From positions 1 through 51,794 of the IMG/VR virus record IMGVR_UViG_3300025000_002018: DNA of 51,794 nucleotides; one strand, written 5' to 3'. How positions within the stretch are numbered: the stretch's first letter is position 1; every line of letters starts with the position of its first letter. This DNA is from a virus. A program made the position numbers and the translations under genes. Of the stretch, positions 8,688 to 16,204 are shown in pieces. A model generated the notes under the pieces. It was not told the DNA's origin, did no database searches, and saw only the letters and a list, made by a program, of their open reading frames with translations.

Positions 8688-8867
8688 TTATATAAAAATC
8701 TCATACCAATAACATGAAAATAATATCCAACATATAAATGTCATTACAAATGTAAATAATAATAACCAAGTTTGAGTATAATTTATCCAAGTTCTATTAG
8801 CAAAATAAAGTTCTACTTCAATATAATCTTTTATTTTTTGTATAAAATATTTTATTTCATTAATCAT
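8688..8867 (-). CDS. small single-pass membrane protein (59 aa)
   Basis: A 59-residue protein with an N-terminal amphipathic charged segment and one strong hydrophobic helix near residues 33-52 (TWLLLFTFVMTFICWILFSC). AAGG lies eight bases before the ATG, which overlaps the end of the homing endonuclease gene. Function unknown. It is a candidate small membrane effector of early phage genes, but nothing ties it to holins. Confidence 0.6.
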   Translation of the reverse strand: MINEIKYFIQKIKDYIEVELYFANRTWINYTQTWLLLFTFVMTFICWILFSCYWYEIFI

Positions 8868-9363
8868 ATTTATGCCTTCTTTGATTATAGTTTTGCTCTT
8901 CTGTTGTAGCCCACCTACAATTATTTAATTCATAATTCCCATCAACATCTATTCTATCTATACTTGTATCTTTTTCGCCAAAATCTTTACAATGTTCTAA
9001 ATATTTTTCATACATATCGTCTCTAAAATTTTCAAAAGATTCAAGCCATCTATCGCAAACTTTTATTCCACGTTCTCCATAATTCTTATAATCTTTATTA
9101 TTTATATTATTACATCTTTGAATAATATGAGAATATGTATTATAAAATCTTGTTTTAGACATATTATGTGTTATTTTATTCTTATTTATAATACATCCGC
9201 AAGATTTAATTGTTCCTCTTTTTATACAAGAAGATGATACTATAGTTTCTTTGCCACAATCACACAAGCATTTCCATAGCATTCTTCCTTGTTTTGTCTT
9301 ACCAACTATTTCTAAAGCGGTTAAATTATTATTTTTAAATCCAGTTAAATTTAAAATTCTCAT
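8860..9363 (-). CDS. HNH-like putative homing endonuclease, copy 2
   Basis: A 167-residue paralogue of the copies at 2346, 16205 and 25525. It has the full N-terminal Cys module (CLCDCGKE then SCGCI) and the nuclease-like core (TRFYNTYSHIIQRC, YKNYGERGIKVCDRW, SIDRIDVDGNYELNNCRWAT). It stops right after that core and lacks the C-terminal KAxSPEGIEYIE module of the other three. A 39-base stretch (about 9012-9050) is identical to the copy at 16205, showing recent common origin. It lies between two small genes and the membrane protein gene. Confidence 0.73.
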   Translation of the reverse strand: MRILNLTGFKNNNLTALEIVGKTKQGRMLWKCLCDCGKETIVSSSCIKRGTIKSCGCIINKNKITHNMSKTRFYNTYSHIIQRCNNINNKDYKNYGERGIKVCDRWLESFENFRDDMYEKYLEHCKDFGEKDTSIDRIDVDGNYELNNCRWATTEEQNYNQRRHKYD

Positions 9364-9554
9364 TATAATGCTTTATCTTCATCTGGTTCATCTCTTAAAT
9401 GAACAAATTTAGGATATAATATTATTTCATCTTTTGTTTCTTCTATTGTTAAAATATCATAAGCATTAAAGCCAAGTTCTATTAAAACTTCTTTATCTTG
9501 ACCTTTTTGCTGTAATATTTTTATTAAGTCTTTAACTAAAAATGGGCTGTGCAT
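9363..9554 (-). CDS. hypothetical protein (63 aa)
   Basis: Function unknown. The frame is open for 20 more codons upstream, but GGAG lies ten bases before the ATG of MHSPFLVKDLIKIL, so that start is chosen. The sequence looks like a compact alpha/beta protein (LVKDLIKILQQKGQDKEVLI, then ILTIEETKDEIILYP). It loosely resembles small phage proteins that begin with a helix and a hydrophobic strand pair. It overlaps the preceding gene by 23 bases. Confidence 0.62.
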   Translation of the reverse strand: MHSPFLVKDLIKILQQKGQDKEVLIELGFNAYDILTIEETKDEIILYPKFVHLRDEPDEDKAL

Positions 9555-9720
9555 TATTATTTTCTCCATTAAATAAGTGATAATATTCACAATCTTTACT
9601 ATCGCAAGATTCACAACTTATATCATATGTTTCAGAATAATTGCCAAAATCATCATATTCTTTGTAAACATTTACAATTTTAGGTTCACATTCTAAATTT
9701 GATTCATTTATTTGTTTCAT
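9532..9720 (-). CDS. small Cys-rich hypothetical protein (62 aa)
   Basis: The start at MKQINES is chosen because GAGGTG lies eight bases upstream. The C-terminal half has five cysteines spaced as C-x2-C-x4-C around DISCESCDSKDCEYYH, plus one N-terminal Cys, so it may bind a metal. It is not a recognised family. Its start lies two bases from the stop of the phosphoesterase gene. Confidence 0.62.
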   Translation of the reverse strand: MKQINESNLECEPKIVNVYKEYDDFGNYSETYDISCESCDSKDCEYYHLFNGENNNAQPIFS

Positions 9721-9721
9721 A

Positions 9722-10252
9722 TTACACCTCATAAAATTGTGTGTTAGTCCTATTTTCTAACTTTAATATGCAGTCATCAATATGAATTGGTGTGAAATTA
9801 ATACAATCTACAGAAACATCCATGCTTCTACCAAATACTTGTTTTAATGTACCATGTTCATGACCGAAAAAGTGGTAGCTACCATGAAAGCATCTATCCC
9901 AACGCAAATGTGGGAAATGCGATAAGAAAATAAAATTATTGTTGTATAAAAATCCTTTAGTTTCATAAAATCCACCTATTAATCCTTCATTCTTGGCGTA
10001 TGCCAATTCTTTTATTCTATCGTGATTACCTTTTATAACAATAATAAACCCATTTAATCTTTTTAAAATATTATAATCTCTAAATGAAATATCTCCTAAA
10101 TGATATATAGTATCATTTTTTTTAACAACACTATTCCAATTTTTAACTATTGTTTCATCTTGTTCTTGGTATGAATAAAAAGGTCTATTACAATGTTTAA
10201 TAATATTTGCATGAGAGAAATGAGTATCACTTATTAAAAATGTTTCTACCAT
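9722..10252 (-). CDS. calcineurin-like metallophosphoesterase
   Basis: A 176-residue member of the small metallophosphoesterase family. Metal-binding motifs occur in the normal order: SDTHFSH (residues 8-14), HLGDISF (about 51-57), KGNHDR (about 73-78), LSHFPH (about 111) and FGHEHG (about 129-134). Such phage enzymes hydrolyse phosphomono- or diesters; the substrate is not predictable here. The ATG lies inside the end of the frameshifted gene upstream and is preceded by AGGAG. Confidence 0.9.
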   Translation of the reverse strand: MVETFLISDTHFSHANIIKHCNRPFYSYQEQDETIVKNWNSVVKKNDTIYHLGDISFRDYNILKRLNGFIIVIKGNHDRIKELAYAKNEGLIGGFYETKGFLYNNNFIFLSHFPHLRWDRCFHGSYHFFGHEHGTLKQVFGRSMDVSVDCINFTPIHIDDCILKLENRTNTQFYEV

Positions 10253-10723
10253 CTTTCTCCTGCTCCTTTTAACTCTCTTAATAAGATGTTAGCTTTTTTT
10301 AATTTATTAAGAGTTTTATAAAATAAATTATCTGGAACAAAATCTCCATCTTGTATTGCTTCTACAATATTCATAAATCTAGCATATCTTCCATGATAAT
10401 CTTCTAAAATTGATTTTTTATATCCTTTAACGCAATGAATATAAGCATCTCTTTCTGATGCAGTAATTCTTCTATTTTTTTAAATTTTCTGCAATTTCTT
10501 CTAAATTTGTAGCCTCATCATCTCTTCTTCCTCTAATATGAGTAGGAGTAACTGTTACATTTTGTCCAACCCAAGGGCTAACATAAGATTCTCTTTCTCT
10601 CACTCTAACAAGGTCAGACATAGAAAGATGTCTCCAATCAGTATTATCAGATGCAGCCCATACGCCACTATCTAAGTTTGGCATTTGAATATTAATTGTT
10701 CTATCGTTTCTTGGTTCACTCAT
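10246..10723 (-). pseudogene. hypothetical protein gene (158 aa) interrupted by a one-base shift
   Basis: The ATG at 10723 opens an 83-codon frame that ends at TAG right after an A7 run (10475-10481, minus strand). The remaining 230 bases are an open frame without a usable start, reading NRRITASERDAYIHC and then KKSILEDYHGRYARF. With six As instead of seven the two join into a 158-residue protein ending seven bases inside the phosphoesterase gene. Neither half is recognised; the first contains RGRRDDEATNLEEIAENL and a Trp-rich stretch. The cause could be sequence error, mutation or slippage. Confidence 0.6.
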
Positions 10724-10953
10724 TTTTTTACTTTCACCTTATTATTTAATATAATCAACTGCTTATAAATATCGCTTTGTGTTTTTAATTGCATTGCTTG
10801 TACACAATTATAATCATTAAAAAAATCTGTTTTATCATTACAATAATAATTCATTGTTTCTTTTACTTTTTGCTCTTCTTCTTTTGTTAATGCAAAAGCA
10901 CTACCACTACATAATAAACAAATTAGAACTAAGGAACAGATTCTTTTAACCAT
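10720..10953 (-). CDS. small secreted protein with signal peptide (77 aa)
   Basis: The N-terminus MVKRICSLVLICLLCSGSAFA is a textbook signal peptide: basic start, hydrophobic core, likely cleavage after AFA. The mature part is about 56 residues, helical and charged, with two cysteines (YYCND and YNCVQ) that could form a disulphide in the periplasm or outside. AGGAG precedes the ATG. It is an exported phage protein of unknown role and overlaps the next gene by four bases. Confidence 0.75.
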   Translation of the reverse strand: MVKRICSLVLICLLCSGSAFALTKEEEQKVKETMNYYCNDKTDFFNDYNCVQAMQLKTQSDIYKQLIILNNKVKVKK

Positions 10954-10963
10954 AAATAATCTC

Positions 10964-11184
10964 CTACTTTGTCAAATAATTGCCACAAGATATTTTTAAA
11001 TTTTCAGAAACAAGTGTTATAAATAAATTTTCTAATTCTATTCTAGTCAATTCTTTTATAGTTCTATTTTTTCAGAAGGATATGATATATACATTTCTAC
11101 ATATTCACCTTCTTCAACATCTACTCTTATTCTTGCATTGCTCATTTCTGCAATTATAGTTTCTTTTATTGATATTGTTTTCAT
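10964..11184 (-). pseudogene. small gene (73 aa) interrupted by a one-base shift
   Basis: A strong site (AAAGGAG) precedes the ATG at 11184. The frame reads MKTISIKETIIAEMSNARIR and stops after 42 codons, just past an A6 run (11067-11072, minus strand). Adding one A extends it as KNRTIKELTRIELENLF to a TAG at 10964, directly before the site of the secreted-protein gene. The joined product has even spacing with its neighbours, so a frameshift is likely. If the break is real, the gene is a 42-residue protein (11056-11184). Function unknown. Confidence 0.55.
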
Positions 11185-11209
11185 ATCTTTCTCCTTTATT
11201 ATATATTTT

Positions 11210-11237
11210 ATTATAACATATTTTTAAATTAAGTCAA
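11210..11237 (-). promoter_or_regulatory. sigma70-type promoter
   Basis: On the minus strand: -35 TTGACT, 16-base spacer, -10 TATAAT preceded by ATGT (extended -10). It is placed just downstream of the terminator at 11243-11274 and about 25 bases before the small gene at 11184. It restarts transcription of the next minus-strand operon (secreted protein, phosphoesterase and others). Confidence 0.85.
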
Positions 11238-11242
11238 TATAT

Positions 11243-11274
11243 AATTAAAATAAAAACCCTGATGAAGCAGGGTT
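11243..11274 (-). terminator. Rho-independent terminator
   Basis: On the minus strand a perfect 7-bp stem AACCCTG/CAGGGTT with a 6-base loop (CTTCAT) is followed by a TTTTTATTTT tract. It ends the operon that finishes with the ferredoxin-fusion gene (stop at 11297) and is followed at once by a new promoter. Confidence 0.88.
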
Positions 11275-11296
11275 AAAAATGGAGGCAGGTTTTTTA

Positions 11297-11863
11297 TTAA
11301 TAATATTTTTTTTCTTCTTTTGATATATGAAATTCTATTAATACAAGTAAATTCCATATCATAGAACAAATATGTGGAACTCCACTCTCTTTATCTATCC
11401 ATTCTCCAGATAGCCATCTAAAGGTGTGACGAAGGAATGCTTTTCTATATCTTGGAATAGGATTTTTAACCTTACTCCAATTTTTTTCTTCTACTCCCTC
11501 TTTATATTTTTTAGCACCATAATTAGGGGCTTGTGCAACATATCCTAGCGCATTTGGAAAATGACACATTAATATTTCTAAATTAGGTTTCTCTTCATCA
11601 TCTTTTTTGCCCTCTTCTTCAAGTTCTTCTTTTATTTCTTTATCTTGTTCTATAGGCTCATTATCATAATCTACATTAATAGCATCAACTGGACAACATT
11701 CTAATGCTTCTTCAATTTCTCCCATATTATAAGGAATATTAGTTTCGTTTACTTCTGCTACATCTTCTACCGTAAATACTGCTTCACAAATAGATTGACA
11801 AGCACCGCATCCAATACATTGCATATTATCTATGTAAACTTTTGTTATTTTTATTTTATCCAT
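11297..11863 (-). CDS. ferredoxin-like domain fused to DUF5664/dNTP pyrophosphohydrolase-like domain
   Basis: A 188-residue two-domain protein. Residues 1-65 are a single-cluster [4Fe-4S] ferredoxin: C16-x2-C19-x2-C22 plus C57-P58. A Glu/Lys-rich linker (66-92) follows. Residues 93-185 match the DUF5664 pattern: GAKKY (116-120), NW (128-129), RH (145-146), GEWIDKESG (153-161) and H164. That family is annotated as dATP/dGTP diphosphohydrolase N-domain, MazG-like all-alpha NTP pyrophosphatases with acidic metal ligands. The fusion is unusual. It may link dNTP hydrolysis to redox state, or the cluster may be structural (inference). The gene is last in its operon. Confidence 0.8.
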   Translation of the reverse strand: MDKIKITKVYIDNMQCIGCGACQSICEAVFTVEDVAEVNETNIPYNMGEIEEALECCPVDAINVDYDNEPIEQDKEIKEELEEEGKKDDEEKPNLEILMCHFPNALGYVAQAPNYGAKKYKEGVEEKNWSKVKNPIPRYRKAFLRHTFRWLSGEWIDKESGVPHICSMIWNLLVLIEFHISKEEKKYY

Positions 11864-11874
11864 TTTATTCTCCT

Positions 11875-12750
11875 TTATAAAATATCTTCATCTTCTACTT
11901 TTTTATATTCTTGACACATTGCTATTAATACTGCTTCTGCTTCATTATCATTATTTGTTACATATCCTGTTAAATCATTACAAAATTTAATTGACTGTTT
12001 TTTATATTCATTTCTTCTTCTTAATAAATATTTTGAATTATTTTCATCTTTTTCTTTTTCTGGTAAATCATATAGTAGTTCATTCTGCCATATTTTAGGA
12101 CTTACTGAATAATAATTAATATTAAATAATTTTAATATACAGGTATTTATGCCATAAATTTCTCCAGATTTAATAAGGGTGTCAGCATCAATGCCCATAG
12201 CACTTTGTCTTATAGGTGCTTCAATTATAGCATAATCAATATAAATCCAAAATCTTGCAATAAAATTATATAATATACGAGTATTATATTCTTTTTTTAT
12301 TGATAAAGCTCTTCTTTTTGACCTTAATCCTTTTCTAATATTAAACAATCTTCTTAATTCTGATAATTCTTTTATAAAATCATTATACTTATTATATTCA
12401 GAATCTTTTTTATTAAAATTATCTCTTTTTTTTCTATATACAGTTATTTGTTTTGATAATTCATCATATTTTATTTTTGAACTTGGAATATCTTTATTCT
12501 TATTTACTTTTCTTATTTCTGATTCAAGCTCTTTAATTTCATCAATATATTTATTTGTACTTTCTGGGAATTGACAAGAATCAATTACTTTATTATTTTC
12601 ATCAACAATAGCCCAATATCCAAGTTCTCCATTATCAATACCTAATCTATATTTAGGAGGACATTTAACACCGCTATTTTTTATCATATTCTCCATAGCT
12701 TCTTTAATATCTTCAATAGGATTATTTTCTTTTTCATTATATTTCTTCAT
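11875..12750 (-). CDS. RuvC-like (RNase H fold) nuclease with long helical insertion
   Basis: A 291-residue protein with three RuvC-type active-site blocks: LGIDNGELGYWAIVD (D39), YAIIEAP (E177), and DNEAEAVLIA (D268/E270/E272). GEIYGI and SPKIWQNEL match phage Holliday-junction resolvases of this fold. Between the first strand pair and E177 lies a roughly 100-residue Lys/Arg-rich coiled-coil insertion ending in RKGLRSKRRALS. It recalls the Arg-rich helices of TnpB/IscB-type RuvC nucleases more than ordinary resolvases. It overlaps the upstream HNH gene in an ATGA junction. Most likely a recombination nuclease or resolvase; the alternative is discussed in the findings. Confidence 0.72.
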   Translation of the reverse strand: MKKYNEKENNPIEDIKEAMENMIKNSGVKCPPKYRLGIDNGELGYWAIVDENNKVIDSCQFPESTNKYIDEIKELESEIRKVNKNKDIPSSKIKYDELSKQITVYRKKRDNFNKKDSEYNKYNDFIKELSELRRLFNIRKGLRSKRRALSIKKEYNTRILYNFIARFWIYIDYAIIEAPIRQSAMGIDADTLIKSGEIYGINTCILKLFNINYYSVSPKIWQNELLYDLPEKEKDENNSKYLLRRRNEYKKQSIKFCNDLTGYVTNNDNEAEAVLIAMCQEYKKVEDEDIL

Positions 12751-13100
12751 AAATATTTTTCAATCCATCTTAATTCTTCATAATAATTTAATCCATTTGC
12801 TTCTATTTTTTTAATTTTATTTAAATATTTTTTTATAAAATATGTTGTTTTTGAATTTATAAAAATAAATTCTTCTAAACTTAAATTTCTTTTCTTTATA
12901 TTATTGCATATATTGCAGCAAAATATTATATTTTTTAATTCTATAATTCCACCTTTGCTTTTAGGAACAACATGGTCTATAGATACTTTTCTTTTTTTAT
13001 CATAAATTTTGCCACAATAAGCGCATTTAATATTAAATTTTTTTATATAATCTCCAACAATATATCTTATACTACGAACATATTTTTTTGGAGTCTGCAT
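12747..13100 (-). CDS. HNH endonuclease (McrA/Cas9-HNH-like fold)
   Basis: A 117-residue HNH protein. It has a zinc pair CAYCGK (about residue 26), the core SIDHVVPKSKGG (about 44-55) with the catalytic His after Asp, and a second pair CCNICNNIKK (about 64-73). The C-terminal half is basic and helical. The arrangement is that of classical HNH nucleases. It lies directly upstream of, and overlaps by four bases, the RuvC-like gene, so the two are co-translated. It could be a free-standing homing nuclease or a partner of the RuvC protein. Confidence 0.85.
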   Translation of the reverse strand: MQTPKKYVRSIRYIVGDYIKKFNIKCAYCGKIYDKKRKVSIDHVVPKSKGGIIELKNIIFCCNICNNIKKRNLSLEEFIFINSKTTYFIKKYLNKIKKIEANGLNYYEELRWIEKYL

Positions 13101-13110
13101 TTATTTTATC

Positions 13111-13332
13111 CTAACAAATATTTTCTATAAGTTTAAATTCAAGATAAGTTACATTTTCTCCGTCTATTTTTCTGGTAACTTTTTCTTGTTGTAAAACATA
13201 TCCTTCTGGTGGATTTGCTCTTATAGTACTTATTATTCTATCTGCATGAGCAGATTTAACAAGAACACATGCTTGATGATTGCTTAATTTTCTTTGTTTT
13301 AATGTTTGAAGTATTACTTGTTTTTTAGACAT
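13111..13332 (-). CDS. helix-turn-helix domain protein (73 aa)
   Basis: A small winged-helix-type DNA-binding protein resembling phage HTH proteins of the Pfam HTH_39 type. An N-terminal helix (KKQVILQTLKQ), a turn (KLSNHQACVLVKSAHADRI) and a wing-like strand pair (GYVLQQEKVTR) are visible. It may act as a small regulator or accessory factor of the neighbouring nuclease and ligase genes; the target is unknown. An AAGGAG site precedes the start. Confidence 0.6.
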   Translation of the reverse strand: MSKKQVILQTLKQRKLSNHQACVLVKSAHADRIISTIRANPPEGYVLQQEKVTRKIDGENVTYLEFKLIENIC

Positions 13333-13343
13333 TATTATTCTCC

Positions 13344-14753
13344 TTATTTAATGTTTTCTAAAATATCTGCAATATCTTTATCGTCTCTTATTTCTACCCA
13401 TACAGGATGATTTAAAGTATATATTACTTTATCTTGTCCTAATTTTTTTTCATTATATTCTACACATAATATTTTATTTAAAAATTCTTCTTTATGATTC
13501 CAAATATATTTACATAAATCTGGAGTTCTTGGTTTAACATTTACAAATAATTTATTGTCAGAAGATTTGCAATATACAGCTCCACAGGCATTTTCTAAAG
13601 CACCCTTACCTTCAATAAAATCTATTATTTGTAAATCACAATCTTCTTTAGCTTTAACTTTAAATGCAGAAGATTTTGTATCTTTCCAAATAGAATCATA
13701 ATTTTTAATTACAAGTCCTTCTTCTTTTCTTTTTATAACTTCATTAAAATATTCCATTATTTCTTCATAACTATTACATATTCTATGCTCTGGAATACTG
13801 ATATGTTCAAAATCATAATATTCTAATGTTTCAAGCAATAATTTAAATCTATCTACACAAGGTAATTTAAATTCTTTATTAATAAAATTATGCCAAGGTA
13901 TAAAATCCCAAATTTTATATACAATATATTCATTTAAATATATTGGTCTTTTTTCATCTCTTAATAGACCATTACCTATTTCTCTTGCCAAATATTCTTT
14001 ATTTAAAGATTGTTCATGTCTTAAAGCTTTAATTTCATCTTCATCTTTTGTTTTAGATAATAAATATCTAAATACTTTTTCTTCTGCTAATATTCTTATC
14101 TCGCCAGTAAATACTAATTTATCATAGCCAAATGTTATAGCAAAATTTACTAATTCTTCATCTAATATATTTCCTAATGCTAAAGGTTTACCTTGTCTTG
14201 ATATATATTGTACTTTAGCAGGAACTAAATCTATAATAGCATTACAAAATAATCCATCTTCTTTCATTTGCGCAAGACATGGATATTTAATTTTGTTTAT
14301 ATTTTTTTCACTTAATCCAGTTGCTCCAAGATAAGGATAATCAAAACTAAAATCATTCCAAACTTTATTAAAAGTAGAAATATCACAACCAAGATGAAGT
14401 GTTTTAAATAAAATGCCCTTGCAAAGTTCTTGTTCTGATTCGCTATTTAAAGATTTAATAAATAAAAATATTTTAATAACATCTTCGTTTTTTGCAGCTT
14501 TTAAACAACTTAATTTATCTAATAATTCTTTAAAATTTTCCCATATTAAATATTGTTTCTGAACAGAATATGCTTTCCCTTCTAAACATTTATTAAATTT
14601 AGCTTCTTTTATTCCATATTGAAAATTAGGATTATATGTATAAAATAATATTTCTTTAAGCAAATCATTATAGCTATTTGTTTTTAAAAATTCAATAGCA
14701 TCATTTCCAGAAGTTTCTCTTAAAATATTTAATATTTCAATTATATTATTCAT
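13344..14753 (-). CDS. ATP-dependent DNA ligase
   Basis: Seals nicks in DNA using ATP. The adenylation domain shows motif I as QMKEDG (nucleophile Lys near residue 164), then GEIRIL (motif III region), EGLVIKN (motif IV) and FKVKAKED (motif V); an OB-fold C-terminus follows. The N-terminal 150 residues are helical, as in T4-type ligases, and the length (469) fits. The start is the ATG at 14753, which has AGGTG upstream; a GTG four codons earlier is less likely. It overlaps the SpeD-like gene by eight bases. Confidence 0.92.
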   Translation of the reverse strand: MNNIIEILNILRETSGNDAIEFLKTNSYNDLLKEILFYTYNPNFQYGIKEAKFNKCLEGKAYSVQKQYLIWENFKELLDKLSCLKAAKNEDVIKIFLFIKSLNSESEQELCKGILFKTLHLGCDISTFNKVWNDFSFDYPYLGATGLSEKNINKIKYPCLAQMKEDGLFCNAIIDLVPAKVQYISRQGKPLALGNILDEELVNFAITFGYDKLVFTGEIRILAEEKVFRYLLSKTKDEDEIKALRHEQSLNKEYLAREIGNGLLRDEKRPIYLNEYIVYKIWDFIPWHNFINKEFKLPCVDRFKLLLETLEYYDFEHISIPEHRICNSYEEIMEYFNEVIKRKEEGLVIKNYDSIWKDTKSSAFKVKAKEDCDLQIIDFIEGKGALENACGAVYCKSSDNKLFVNVKPRTPDLCKYIWNHKEEFLNKILCVEYNEKKLGQDKVIYTLNHPVWVEIRDDKDIADILENIK

Positions 14754-15249
14754 ATAAATCTTCACCTACTATATTTTTATCAGTATATCTTTCTATAATT
14801 CTATAAACAATTGATTCTACATCCCAATATTTTTTAGTAAATTCTATAACATCTTTTATAGGAAAATCTTTACAAGAATATAAATCTATTGTTATAAAAT
14901 TTTCAAAAGCCCAACAATGAATAGCCGAATGAGATTCACACCAAGTAATAGTTCCAGTACAACCACTTATTTCATTTTCTCTGGCAACTATTCTATCTCT
15001 CATTTTTTTAACTATAGGATGTTCTTTTAATCCAGCATTTTCTAATTCATCTGTATATGAATCAATTTCATTAGCAAAAGGAAGATTAAAAACTCTTGGG
15101 GCTTCCATAGCAGTCATTTTTGCTACTTTAGTTACATCTCTTAAATATTTATCAGTATGTTTTATATTAGATAATAGATGTCTATTTTCTTCTTTAGTAT
15201 TAACTTGTATTATGATATGGTCGCCTGTATATAAACTTTCTTTTGCCAT
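14746..15249 (-). CDS. SpeD-like pyruvoyl-dependent decarboxylase (AdoMet decarboxylase family)
   Basis: A 167-residue protein with the self-processing signature of class 1B AdoMet decarboxylase. CESHSAIH carries E105-S106-H107 and H111, and IDLYSC carries C126. Spacing from the Ser to the His (5) and to the Cys (20) equals that known for bacterial SpeD (S63, H68, C83). The N-terminal part has GDHIIIQV, as in the family. An insertion of about 40 residues precedes the cleavage site. It would make a pyruvoyl enzyme acting on AdoMet, or, as reported for some phage SpeD homologues, on arginine or ornithine. No spermidine synthase is seen here. Confidence 0.83.
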   Translation of the reverse strand: MAKESLYTGDHIIIQVNTKEENRHLLSNIKHTDKYLRDVTKVAKMTAMEAPRVFNLPFANEIDSYTDELENAGLKEHPIVKKMRDRIVARENEISGCTGTITWCESHSAIHCWAFENFITIDLYSCKDFPIKDVIEFTKKYWDVESIVYRIIERYTDKNIVGEDLYE

Positions 15250-15266
15250 GATTACCTCTTATTCTA

Positions 15267-16138
15267 TTAAATACTCGTATCTGCGCTTAATAAGCGTTCT
15301 CTGCCTCTATAAATAGAATCTAAAAATTCTACTGGATTATTTATACCTCTATCATCTGGCATTCCTGCTAAAACACTATTTATTTCTGTTAATAAATCAG
15401 CAGATAAACCAATACATTGTTTTTTAAGGTCTCCTATAGTTCTTAATGGCAATCTATTTACAGTTAATGCTAATTTTAAAAACTCATAAGAATTTATTTC
15501 ATATCCTCTTGATAAATATTTTTAAGTCTTAATAAACTATTAATTGGAAATTTTGTTTTTGGATTAAATACTAAAGATTTAGACATAATATCTGATAAAA
15601 AATTAGGATGAAAAATAAAATTTCCAATATTATCATTTTCTTCTGTAATTTCAAAAGGCAAAGCAGCCATATTAATAGAATAATCAAAGAAATCAAATAT
15701 TTGTTCTGGAGTTCCAAATATTTTCATAGCTTGAAAAATTACACCACTTCTATTATATGTTACTGCTCTTTCAGTTTCTTTAATAACCGTAGCATAATTT
15801 TTCATTGTTTCATGAAAAGGTTTAAAATCTTCTTCTGTATAAAAATACATATCATAATCATTTATTGGTTGTTTTGTAAATACGCTTGTTATTGCTCCTC
15901 CTGCTATAAATCCTCTTAAAGAAGTTTTTCCATCAGGAAGTTTTTCAAATATAGTATCTGCTATAACATCTAATAAATCATTAAATTCAGATAATATTTC
16001 ATCTTTTTGTTGCTTAAATTCATATGGTCTTTCAGATTGAGAAAGATAAGATGAATATATTTCTTTCAATTCTTCTTCGCTTAATAATTCAAATGGTTTT
16101 GGTATTTCTCTTAAATCAGAAATATTAATTAATTCCAT
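15267..16138 (-). pseudogene. phage nucleotidyltransferase-like protein gene interrupted by a one-base shift
   Basis: The first 214 codons hold a nucleotidyltransferase-like domain (GFIAGGAITSVF then INDYDMYFYTEEDF, the G-G and D-x-D of the pol-beta fold) and FHPNFLSDIMSKSLVF. The frame ends after an A5 run (15519-15523, minus strand). One extra A continues it as RLKKYLSRGYEINSYEF and NRLPLRTIGDLKKQC to 15267, giving 290 residues. The continuation matches the usual C-terminus of this phage family (RLxKYxxRGYxI). The piece at 15267-15452 is therefore the gene's tail and not a separate gene. The biochemical role in phages is unknown. Confidence 0.75.
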
Positions 16139-16171
16139 TATCTACTTGCTCCTTATTTAATTCATAAAAAT

Positions 16172-16200
16172 ATTATAACATATTATATAATAAATTACAA
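16172..16200 (-). promoter_or_regulatory. sigma70-type promoter
   Basis: On the minus strand: -35 TTGTAA, 17-base spacer, -10 TATAAT preceded by ATGT. It sits between the stop of the homing endonuclease (16205) and the nucleotidyltransferase gene, about 34 bases before its ATG. It drives the operon through SpeD, ligase, HNH/RuvC and the ferredoxin fusion down to the terminator at 11243. Confidence 0.85.
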
Positions 16201-16204
16201 TATT

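Noticed and set aside
15608-15919. Plus-strand open frame of 103 codons rich in Ile, Lys, Phe and Ser.
   Set aside because: It lies antisense to the nucleotidyltransferase gene, has low-complexity composition from AT-rich antisense DNA, and no ribosome site.
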